64,000 nucleotides of DNA from the NCBI GenBank assembly GCA_030698375.1, contig JAUYLL010000125.1, positions 1 to 64,000 of the forward strand, written 5' to 3'. Of this stretch, positions 17,779-25,100 are shown piece by piece (position 1 is the first letter of the stretch; each line of letters starts with the position of its first letter). Position numbers and translations under genes: made by a program. The notes under the pieces were generated by a model, which saw only the letters and a list, made by a program, of their open reading frames with translations, did no database searches and was not told the DNA's origin. This DNA comes from Nocardioides sp. (lineage in GTDB: Bacteria; Actinomycetota; Actinomycetes; Propionibacteriales; Nocardioidaceae).

Positions 17779-18234
17779 TCAGGCAGCGACGCCCTCGCTG
17801 GTGACCGGAGGACCCCACGGGTCCTCAGCGTGGTTCATCTCCTTCACCGCCGGGTCCTCGTCGGCGCTGGGACGCTCCTCGCGGGGCGTCCGGACGAAGG
17901 TGGTCGTCCCGCGGGTGAGGTCGTGGCCCACGAACAGCGCCTCGACCACCTGGGTGACCGAGGGCGTGCCGTCGTCGCGCTTCCAGACGTCGGACTTCAG
18001 GCGGCCCCGGACCACCACCGGGTCCCCCTGGTGCACCGAGCGGGCCACGTTGGTGCCGAGGGTGCGCCAGGCGTTCACGGTGTACCAGGTGGTCTCACCG
18101 TCGTGGAACTGGTTGTCCTTGAAGTAGCGCGGCGTGCACGCCACACGGATCTTGGTGACCGGCCCCCGGCCGGTCTCGGTGGTCACGGGCTCGGCGCCGA
18201 CCCAGCCCTGCAGGACGACATAGGTGTCGTACAC
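17779..18234 (-). CDS. Single-stranded DNA-binding (SSB) OB-fold protein
   Basis: This 151-residue protein starts at the GTG at 18234 (VYDTYVVLQGWVGAEP), which has an AAGGAGAA ribosome site about 6 nt upstream. The OB fold is seen in VVLQGWVGAEPVTTET, VTKIRVACTPRYF, TTWYTVNAWRTLGTNVARSVHQGDPVVVRGRL and VTQVVEALFVGHDLTRG. The acidic tail SADEDPAVKEMNHAEDPWG lacks the DDDIPF ending of canonical SSB, so this is probably the second, non-essential SSB of actinobacteria (compare Rv2478c) rather than replication SSB. It is upstream of ettA in the same orientation. Confidence 0.85.
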   Translation of the reverse strand: MYDTYVVLQGWVGAEPVTTETGRGPVTKIRVACTPRYFKDNQFHDGETTWYTVNAWRTLGTNVARSVHQGDPVVVRGRLKSDVWKRDDGTPSVTQVVEALFVGHDLTRGTTTFVRTPREERPSADEDPAVKEMNHAEDPWGPPVTSEGVAA

Positions 18235-18369
18235 GTCGGTTCTCCTTCGGTGGTGCGGACAGTGAGGACCACCGTCGTCACCCCCGCGCTTCGGCGTGCA
18301 CCGGGCGCGCGGGCTGGGGAGGGACCGTGCCGAGGACCACCTGGGGACGGCGAGTGGGCCGCCGGCGGA

Positions 18370-18405
18370 TGGCTCAGCGAATGGCTCAGCGAGTGGCTCA
18401 GCGAG
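18370..18405 (-). repeat. Three tandem 12-bp copies of a gene 3' end, giving three in-frame stops
   Basis: The unit TGGCTCAGCGAR is repeated at 18370-18381, 18382-18393 and 18394-18405. On the minus strand each unit reads as codons for A-[TI]-R followed by TGA. The dynamin-2 gene stops in the first unit met, and the next two units each carry another in-frame TGA. The duplication therefore copied the last codons plus stop without changing the protein. Confidence 0.85.
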
Positions 18406-20035
18406 TGGCGGAGGCGAGACCCTCGGTGGCCACCCGGCACGCCTCCAGCTCGGCGTCCACGGGACCCAGCAGCGTCCGCTCGGCGACCTCGCGGACGGCC
18501 TTGCGCAGCCGTCGGTCGGCGCGGCGCGCACGGGAGCCGGCGACCATCCCCACGAGCAGCCGTCCGAGGACGGCCAGGGCGACACCGGCGGCCACTCCCC
18601 CGAGCAGGAGCAAGGTCGGCAGCGGCAGGCCGGCGGCCTCCGGCGGGGTGGGCGCACCGGTCTGGAGGAAGCCCATGACCGCGAGCGCCACGAGCCACCC
18701 GCCGCCGGCGAGGGCAGCGAGGAACAGCGCGGTCTGCGCGACCTGGAGCACCCGCGTCCAGGTCGGCAAGCGCTCCGCCTCCGGCGTCATCGCGACGACC
18801 CGCGTCAGCTCGTCGTCCAGACGATCGGTCGCCTCGCCGGCGACCCGCCGCACCGCACGGGTCCAGGCGGGTGTCAGGGGCTGGGTGACCTCGTCGACCG
18901 TCTCCCGGACCGTGGTGGCGACGCGCGCGTGACGCACGGTCGTGGCCTCGGTCGGCGCCTCACCGGGGGCGACCGCTGTCGCCGCCCGCTGCTGCAGGCG
19001 CTGCAACGGGTCGGTACGGCGGCGCGGCAGCCAGGACAGCAGCGGCCAGCCCGTGGCCCGCGCCCCGCGGGACCGGACCGACCCGCGCACCGCCTCGACC
19101 ACGGCCGGCACCCCGGCCGCGTCGACGCACGCGTCGACGACCTCGGCCCGGCGCTGCTTGGACAGCCCCGAGGGCGGGGTCGTCCCGCTGACCTCGGCCA
19201 GCTCCTCGGCCGCGCCGAGCACGTCGGCGAGCAGCCGCGCGTTGCGGGAGTCCTTGGCCCCGACCCTGGCCACGATGTGGTCGCGCAGCTCCGGGATCCC
19301 GACCCCGGTGTGCGCGGAGGTGACGACGAGGGGCACCGCCTGCAGCCCGTCGGCGTCCAGCAGCCGTCGACAGTCGGCGATCATCGCCTCGCGGCGGGAC
19401 TCGGGGACCTCATCGATGTGGTTGAGCACGACGAGCATCACCTCGGCGTGCCCGGCGAGCGGCTTGAGGTAACGGTCGTGGATGGCCGCGTCGGCGTACT
19501 TCTGGGGGTCGAGTACCCACACCAGCAGGTCGGAGTGGGTGACGAGCCGCTCCACCTCAAGGTGGTGGCTGACCTCGGTCGAGTCGTGGTCGGGGAGGTC
19601 GAGGAGCACCAACCCGTGGAGAGCGTTCTCCTCCCCCGGCTGGTCGAGCATCGAGTCGCGGGTGACCCGGTGGCGGTGCGGGATCTCGAGCCAGTCCAGC
19701 AGCGGACCCGCCCCGGACTCGCCCCAGACACACGCCATGGTCCAGGAGGTGGTGGGCCGGCGGACACCCACGGCGGCGAGGTCCAACCCGGTCAGGGCGT
19801 TGAACGTGGAGGACTTGCCCGAGCCGGTGGCACCACCGATCGCGACCACGGTGTGGTCGGCCGAGAGCCGCAGCCGGGTGCCGGCTCGGGCCACGACCTC
19901 CTCGGCGTGCTCGAGCTCGGGACCCTCCAGCCGTCCCTGTGCCGCCTCGACGGCGTGCTCGAGCCCCTCGACCCGGGTCGCGAGCGGCACGCCGCCCTTG
20001 CCGAGCAGTCGCTTGGCGCTGTCCAGGAGGGTCAT
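18398..20035 (-). CDS. Dynamin-like GTPase with C-terminal membrane hairpin (second of a pair)
   Basis: The protein has 545 residues from the ATG at 20035, overlapping the stop of the upstream GTPase gene (ATGA). The GTPase motifs are G1 GATGSGKSS (68-76), G3 DLPDHDS and G4 NHIDE. A helical region of about 200 residues follows. Two hydrophobic segments (TALFLAALAGGGWLVALAVMGF and LPTLLLLGGVAAGVALAVLGRLLVGMV) form a membrane hairpin, and a helical tail (RRADRRLRKAVREVAERTLLG) ends it. Tandem GTPases of this size recall DynA/DynB of Streptomyces, which stabilise division septa; that is an inference. The gene ends within a triple stop-codon repeat. Confidence 0.85.
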   Translation of the reverse strand: MTLLDSAKRLLGKGGVPLATRVEGLEHAVEAAQGRLEGPELEHAEEVVARAGTRLRLSADHTVVAIGGATGSGKSSTFNALTGLDLAAVGVRRPTTSWTMACVWGESGAGPLLDWLEIPHRHRVTRDSMLDQPGEENALHGLVLLDLPDHDSTEVSHHLEVERLVTHSDLLVWVLDPQKYADAAIHDRYLKPLAGHAEVMLVVLNHIDEVPESRREAMIADCRRLLDADGLQAVPLVVTSAHTGVGIPELRDHIVARVGAKDSRNARLLADVLGAAEELAEVSGTTPPSGLSKQRRAEVVDACVDAAGVPAVVEAVRGSVRSRGARATGWPLLSWLPRRRTDPLQRLQQRAATAVAPGEAPTEATTVRHARVATTVRETVDEVTQPLTPAWTRAVRRVAGEATDRLDDELTRVVAMTPEAERLPTWTRVLQVAQTALFLAALAGGGWLVALAVMGFLQTGAPTPPEAAGLPLPTLLLLGGVAAGVALAVLGRLLVGMVAGSRARRADRRLRKAVREVAERTLLGPVDAELEACRVATEGLASATR

Positions 20036-21753
20036 CCGAGCCCCCCGGTCCCGGCGAACCGTGCGTCGTCGACGCGTCGGACGACCTCGCGCAGCCGCTC
20101 CGCTGCGGTGGGGTCGACCCCGAGGTCGTCGAGCAACGTCTCGAACCGCGCCCGCTCGGGGGCCAGGAGCTCGCGGACACGTCGCTGCAGGTCCTTGCGC
20201 GCCCGCTCCGCGAGGCGGCGTACGGCGGCGTCCCCGAAGACGGCCTCGAGCACCTTCTGGCCCACGACCGCGGTGCCCCCGGCCACGCCCACCTCGGCCC
20301 CGGTCACCCCACCGGTGCTGGCGAAGACGACGACCATGAGCGACACCCCGAGTCCGTTGACCCCGAGCGCGAGGAACCGGGCGGTCCCGCGCTTGTCGGC
20401 GCCCTCGGCGCGGATCATCGTCAGGACCCCGGCCTGCCACTCCTGCACCGTGCGCTCGACGTCGCGGCGCAACTGGCGCGACGGCCGGCCGAGCTCGGTG
20501 GGGCTGCTCTCCGAGAGCACGCGGCCGGCCTCGAGCGAGCGCCAGGCCTCGTCGACCGCCTCGGCGGCGTGCTCGGCGTGCTCGAGCAGGAGGTGCTCCA
20601 GGCCCGACTCGACCGCGACGCTGACCCGCTCGACCTGGTGGGGGCGGCCGCGCACGGTCCCGACCACCCGGTCGCGGAGCACCCCGACCCGCGACTCCAG
20701 CGCACGGAGCAGCTCACCGGTCCCGACGAACTCCTGCCATCGCAGCAGCACCTCGCCGCGCAACAGGGTGCCGTCGGCGGTGGCGGTGTCGACGGCGTCC
20801 AGGGCGGCGTCGTACGCCCGGTCGACATCGGCCCGCAGCCGATTCACCATCGTGGCCTGCTCGGCCGCCGCGTCGGCCACGGGGTGGGCCCGTCGCGAGA
20901 GGGTGCGGATCGCGCCCTCGAGGGTCTGCTTGACCACTGCGGCGCGCGCCCCGGCGTCGCTGGCCAGCGAGTCCAGCCAGCCCCGGATATCCGCGACGGC
21001 CTCGGCGGGCAGCAGGCCGTCGTCGTCGACGGGGCCCTCGAGCACGGCGAAGAGCGGGGAGTCGCGCAGGCCGCGCGAGGTGAGCATCCGCGCGAGGTGG
21101 CTGCTGACCTCCGCGACGGCCTCCGGCGCGGTCCGGTCGAGCACCACCGCAACGGCGGTGCTCCGCTCGGCGGCGGCCTTGAGGAACTCCCAGGGGACCT
21201 GGTCGGCGTACCGGGCGGCGGAGGTGACGAAGAGCCAGAGGTCGGCAGCGGCCAGGAGCTGCGCGGCCAGGATCCGGTTGCGCTCCTCGACCGAGTCGAT
21301 GTCGGGGGCGTCGAGGATGGCCAGCCCGACCGGCACCGTCTCGGAGGCGACCAGCTGGAGCTTGCCGGTGTCGGTGCTGGCGTCGGGGGTGCGGGCCAGG
21401 TCGGGCAGGATCCGCGACTGGTCGAACCACGCCTCGTCGGCGGGGTTGTGGACGAGCACGGGTGAACGGGTGGTCGGCCGGAGCACGCCGGGCTGCGTCA
21501 CTCGCCGGCCGACCAGGGAGTTCACCAGCGTGGACTTGCCGGCGCCCGTCGAGCCGCCGACGACGGTGAGCAACGGGGCGTCGATCTGGATCAACCGCGG
21601 CAGGACGTAGTCCTCGAGCTGGTCGACCAGCTCGGTGCGCGCCACGCGCTGCTCCTCGGCCCCCGGCAGCTCCAGGGGCAGGACGGTGTGGCGCAGCGCC
21701 TCGCGCAGGTGCACCAGCGAGGTCAGCATGTCGGTGGACGGGCTGCGGCTCAT
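20032..21753 (-). CDS. Dynamin-like GTPase (first of a pair)
   Basis: The protein has 573 residues. G1 is GGSTGAGKST at 66-75, G3 is in LAILDAPDIDSVEERN, and VVLDRTAPE sits where the G4 N/TKxD motif is expected, so G4 is degenerate. A long helical stalk-like region follows, and a hydrophobic stretch (FLALGVNGLGVSLMVVVFASTGGVTGAEVGVAGGTAVVG) near residues 455-495 could insert into membrane. The start overlaps the prsW-like stop and its own stop overlaps the next GTPase start, so three genes form a tightly coupled operon. A membrane-remodelling role is inferred from the paired architecture, not demonstrated. Confidence 0.85.
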   Translation of the reverse strand: MSRSPSTDMLTSLVHLREALRHTVLPLELPGAEEQRVARTELVDQLEDYVLPRLIQIDAPLLTVVGGSTGAGKSTLVNSLVGRRVTQPGVLRPTTRSPVLVHNPADEAWFDQSRILPDLARTPDASTDTGKLQLVASETVPVGLAILDAPDIDSVEERNRILAAQLLAAADLWLFVTSAARYADQVPWEFLKAAAERSTAVAVVLDRTAPEAVAEVSSHLARMLTSRGLRDSPLFAVLEGPVDDDGLLPAEAVADIRGWLDSLASDAGARAAVVKQTLEGAIRTLSRRAHPVADAAAEQATMVNRLRADVDRAYDAALDAVDTATADGTLLRGEVLLRWQEFVGTGELLRALESRVGVLRDRVVGTVRGRPHQVERVSVAVESGLEHLLLEHAEHAAEAVDEAWRSLEAGRVLSESSPTELGRPSRQLRRDVERTVQEWQAGVLTMIRAEGADKRGTARFLALGVNGLGVSLMVVVFASTGGVTGAEVGVAGGTAVVGQKVLEAVFGDAAVRRLAERARKDLQRRVRELLAPERARFETLLDDLGVDPTAAERLREVVRRVDDARFAGTGGLG

Positions 21754-22880
21754 CGTGTGCTTCCCACCGTCGGGGTCGGCGCCGGCAGGGGTACGGCGGG
21801 TCGCAGCGCCGCGAGGCGCTCCACGAGCGCCTGTCCGCGCTCGGCGAAGGCCGGCGGCGGCACCCCCCGCAGGTAGCGGTCGTGGAGGAAGCCGAGCTCG
21901 ATCGCCGCCGTCTGGAAGTCCTGCAGTGCCTCGACGCCGGTGTCGCCCCCGACCTCGCGGGCATGCCGCCGGGCGGCTCGCCGGGCGGGCAGCCGGACCA
22001 GCCAGGGCACCTCACCCGGCAGCACGAAGCCACGCTGCACGCAGTCGCCGAGCGCGCGGGCGAGCATGACGCCCTCCCGTCGGCGCACCCACAGGGAGAG
22101 GGCCACCACGACCAGGAAGGCGGGCACCATGAGGAAGAGGTAGGCGACGAAGAAGAAGGCGCCGTCGCCGACGTACGCCGAAGCGTTCCACAGAGCGTGC
22201 GTCACCACGGCGAGGGCGTACCCGACCACCGGCGCGAGCACACGCACACCGCGCGAGCGTGTCTGCACCGCCAGCCCGATGCCGATGCCGACGAAGATCG
22301 TGAACAACGGGTGCGCGAAGGGGCTGAAGATGCCGCGGATGACGAAGGTGGCGGTCGCGCCCTCCAGACCGGCCGGGCCTAGGCCGTCACCGATGTATGC
22401 CGCGGAGTAGTAGAGGATGTTCTCGGTGAAGGCGAAGCCGACGCCGATCATGCCGGCGTACACCACGCCGTCGAGGACCCCGTCGAGGACATGGCGTCGC
22501 GTCCAGAGCAGCAGGAGGATGAACGCACCCTTGGCGGCCTCCTCCGTCACCGGTGCGACCAGGGCCGCACTCATCGTCTCGGGCCGGGCGAACACGTACA
22601 TGTCGACGACCTGGAGGACCAGGGCCGCGGAGGTGGCGACGAGCGCCCCCCACCCGAGGGCGGCCAGCAGCAGCCCGCGCGGCTCGGGCTCGTAGCGGTC
22701 CAGCCACAGGAAGCAGGCCACCAGCGGCCCCACGGGGAGGGCGGCGAGGAGGATGCCCCAGGCGATGGCGTCCGGCGCACCGGAGGAGAGGAGCACGAAT
22801 GCCATCACCACGGTTCCGAGCAGCATCGCGACCGTCACCAGGACGGCGAAGGCGACGCTGTGGCGACGGCGGGAAGGCAT
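21750..22880 (-). CDS. PrsW-family intramembrane metalloprotease
   Basis: The protein has 376 residues from the ATG at 22880 (MPSRRRHSVAFAVLVTVAML); the GTPase downstream overlaps its stop by 4 nt. Eight or more hydrophobic segments carry the PrsW motifs: EE in LVAPVTEEAAKGAF, EN in GFAFTENILYYSAAY, HP in FSPFAHPLFTIF and HALWN. A soluble C-terminal region of about 100 residues (REVGGDTGVEALQDFQTAAIELGFLHDRYLRG) is added. In B. subtilis PrsW cleaves an anti-sigma factor. The substrate here is unknown. Its place at the head of a dynamin operon suggests a link to envelope stress or membrane maintenance. Confidence 0.9.
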   Translation of the reverse strand: MPSRRRHSVAFAVLVTVAMLLGTVVMAFVLLSSGAPDAIAWGILLAALPVGPLVACFLWLDRYEPEPRGLLLAALGWGALVATSAALVLQVVDMYVFARPETMSAALVAPVTEEAAKGAFILLLLWTRRHVLDGVLDGVVYAGMIGVGFAFTENILYYSAAYIGDGLGPAGLEGATATFVIRGIFSPFAHPLFTIFVGIGIGLAVQTRSRGVRVLAPVVGYALAVVTHALWNASAYVGDGAFFFVAYLFLMVPAFLVVVALSLWVRRREGVMLARALGDCVQRGFVLPGEVPWLVRLPARRAARRHAREVGGDTGVEALQDFQTAAIELGFLHDRYLRGVPPPAFAERGQALVERLAALRPAVPLPAPTPTVGSTR

Positions 22881-22983
22881 GGCACAGACCCTATCGGTCG
22901 GCGTCACCGGAGCAGGTGGTCACCGTGCGGGCCGGACGCGCAGACCCTGCCGTGCCTCCGAAGGACCGGCGTAGCCTGACGGG

Positions 22984-24396
22984 ATGGACGACCAGCAGCG
23001 CGAGGAGCCCCGCACCGAGAGCCACGACCCCGCCGTGCCGGAGGCGTACGCCGCGTTCATGCGCACCGGGTGGGGTGACCGCGAGCTCGACCTCCCTCGC
23101 CACCCGGTCGCGGACCCGGCGGCCGACCGGCGCGGGCGGCTCGCCGACCTCTTCCCGGGCGAGCGGCTGGTGGTTCCCGCCGGCGGCTACAAGGTGCGGG
23201 CCAACGACACCGACTACCGCTTTCGCCCGGAGACGGCGCACACGTACCTGTGCGGCAACCAGACCTCCGACGCGGTGCTCGTCGTCGAGGACGGTGAGTC
23301 CGTGCTCTACGCCCGGCCGCGTTCCTCCCGGGAGACCGACGAGTTCTTCCGCGACCGCCAGTACGGCGAGCTCTGGGCCGGCCGACGCCCCTCCCTCGGC
23401 GAGCTGTCGGACTCCCTGGACGTGGAGTGCCGCCACCTCGACGACCTCGAGGGCGCGCTCGCCGGGCGCGGGAAGACTCGGGTGCTCCGCGGGGTGGACG
23501 GTCGGGTCGACGGGATCGTGGACGCCGACGAGGGTCGCGACGGCGACCTCGCGCGGGTGCTCTCGGAGCTGCGCCTGGTCAAGGACCCGTGGGAGGTCGA
23601 GCAGCTGCAGGAGGCATGCGACATCACCACCCTCGGGTTCGAGGACTGCGTGCGGGAGTGGGACCGCGTGCTGGAGATGGGCGAGCGCTGGATCGAGGGC
23701 ACCTTCTTCCGACGGGCGCGGGCGATGGGCAACGACATCGGCTACGACTCCATCGTGGGCGGCGGGCGGCACGCGACCACGCTGCACTGGATCGATAACT
23801 CCGGCCCGATCGTCCCGGGCGAGCTGGTGCTCCTCGACATGGGCGTGGAGGCCTCGAGCCTCTACACCGCCGACGTCACCCGGACCCTGCCGGTCTCCGG
23901 CACGTTCACCCCGCTCCAGCGCGAGCTCTACGAGCTGGTGCTCACCGCGCAGCAGGCGGGGATCGACGCGGTGCGGCCCGGGGCCCGGTTCCTGGCCGCC
24001 CACGAGGCCGCGATGAGCGTCATCGCCCACGGCCTCGACGACATGGGGCTGCTGCCGGTCCCGGCCGAGGAGGCGCTCTCCCCCGACTCCAAGGTCTACG
24101 CCCGCTGGACCCTGCACGGCACCAGCCACATGCTCGGGATGGACGTGCACGACTGCGCGCGGTCGGCGCCCGAGAGCTACCCCCGCGGCGACCTCGCCGA
24201 GGGCATGGTGCTCACCGTCGAGCCGGGGCTGTACTTCCAGGAGGACGACCTGCTGGTCCCCGAGGAGCTGCGCGGGATCGGGATCAGGATCGAGGACGAC
24301 GTCCTGGTGACCGCGGACGGCGCGCGCAACCTCTCCGCGGCGCTGCCCAGGGACGCCGGCGCCGTCGAGGAGTGGATGGCGGCACTGAGAGGCTGA
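22984..24396 (+). CDS. M24 metallopeptidase (Xaa-Pro aminopeptidase P type)
   Basis: The 470-residue protein has an N-terminal creatinase-like domain (about 40-200) and a C-terminal pita-bread catalytic domain. The five metal ligands can be seen: Asp in LLDMGVE, Asp in TADVTRT, His in GTSHMLGMD, Glu in VEPGLYF and Glu in GIRIEDD. The enzyme should release N-terminal residues ahead of proline in the cytoplasm. The start is the ATG at 22984 after a spacer of about 100 nt that divides it from the divergent prsW-like gene. It ends about 45 nt before the tetR operator, so transcription may read into the exporter operon. Confidence 0.93.
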   Translation: MDDQQREEPRTESHDPAVPEAYAAFMRTGWGDRELDLPRHPVADPAADRRGRLADLFPGERLVVPAGGYKVRANDTDYRFRPETAHTYLCGNQTSDAVLVVEDGESVLYARPRSSRETDEFFRDRQYGELWAGRRPSLGELSDSLDVECRHLDDLEGALAGRGKTRVLRGVDGRVDGIVDADEGRDGDLARVLSELRLVKDPWEVEQLQEACDITTLGFEDCVREWDRVLEMGERWIEGTFFRRARAMGNDIGYDSIVGGGRHATTLHWIDNSGPIVPGELVLLDMGVEASSLYTADVTRTLPVSGTFTPLQRELYELVLTAQQAGIDAVRPGARFLAAHEAAMSVIAHGLDDMGLLPVPAEEALSPDSKVYARWTLHGTSHMLGMDVHDCARSAPESYPRGDLAEGMVLTVEPGLYFQEDDLLVPEELRGIGIRIEDDVLVTADGARNLSAALPRDAGAVEEWMAALRG

Positions 24397-24439
24397 TCAC
24401 AGCCGCTCGGCTTGGGATCCGGTCGCAGACCGGGGAGGA

Positions 24440-24462
24440 TGCACTCTGTGAAGCAGAGTGCA
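24440..24462 (+). promoter_or_regulatory. TetR-type operator overlapping the tetR translation start
   Basis: A perfect inverted repeat TGCACTCTG-TGAAG-CAGAGTGCA (9+5+9) spans the probable start codon. The position fits strong autorepression of the tetR-mmpL operon by blocking transcription initiation or early elongation. Confidence 0.65.
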
Positions 24463-25059
24463 ATTCCGCGGTCTCGGGCCATCAACCCCGAGACCTCTGC
24501 GCGGATCGTCGAGGCAGCGCAGGCGCTCGCCCTCGCGCACGGCATGGACGGCTTCACGATGGAGCGGCTCGCCGGCGACGCCGGGGTCTCCCGCCGCACA
24601 CTGTTCAACTACTTCCCCACCAAGGCCGACGCGATCCTCGGCGGGTCCGCCGTGCTCGCGGAGGAGCAGCGCGCCCAGTTCGTCGCGGGCGGGCCCACCG
24701 GTGACCTCGTCGCCGACCTCGGCCACATCGTCACCGAGGTCCTCGCCACCCGCGGCACGAGTCGGGAGCAGCTGACCCGCGTGCGCACGCTGCTGCGCAC
24801 CGAGCCCCGGCTCCTGCTGGCCGCCCAGGAGGGGATCCACCGCCCCGTGGAGGAGCTGACCGACGCCATCGCCGAGCGCGACGGGTCCGCGTCCGCGGCG
24901 CTCCACGCCCACCTGCTCGTCCGCCTGCTCGTCGGCGTGCTCGACGTCGCCGTCGACCGCTTCCTCGACAACGACAGCCTCGGCGAGGGCTCCGACGACC
25001 TCGATGCCCTGTTCCTCGACACCCTCGCCCATACCCGCGCTCTCGTCGCGCCCCGCTGA
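24448..25059 (+). CDS. TetR-family repressor of the adjacent MMPL exporter
   Basis: The protein has about 203 residues from the GTG at 24448 (VKQSAIPRSRAINPETSARIV). That start sits 9 nt after GGGGAGG, an ideal ribosome site; the ATG at 24439 abuts it too closely and the track start at 24412 is further still. The N-terminal HTH is textbook TetR: GFTMERLAGDAGVSRRTLFNYFPTKADAILGG. The C-terminal ligand domain is unassigned. A perfect palindrome covers the start, and the MMPL gene follows 41 nt downstream. It should therefore repress itself and the exporter until a ligand, perhaps the exported compound, binds. Confidence 0.9.
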   Translation: MKQSAIPRSRAINPETSARIVEAAQALALAHGMDGFTMERLAGDAGVSRRTLFNYFPTKADAILGGSAVLAEEQRAQFVAGGPTGDLVADLGHIVTEVLATRGTSREQLTRVRTLLRTEPRLLLAAQEGIHRPVEELTDAIAERDGSASAALHAHLLVRLLVGVLDVAVDRFLDNDSLGEGSDDLDALFLDTLAHTRALVAPR

Positions 25060-25100
25060 CCCCCTCGCCGACCCCGACTGACCCACCCAGGAGAACGTCC

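Noticed and set aside
18370-18405. Programmed stop-codon readthrough or selenocysteine insertion at repeated TGA
   Set aside because: The stops arise from a simple 12-bp tandem repeat and the added residues would be only ATR/AIR; no SECIS-like structure was seen.
18296-21610. 1104-aa plus-strand ORF opposite the dynamin operon
   Set aside because: It has Arg/Ser/Pro-rich low-information sequence and runs against two well-supported GTPase genes with motifs and ATGA overlaps.
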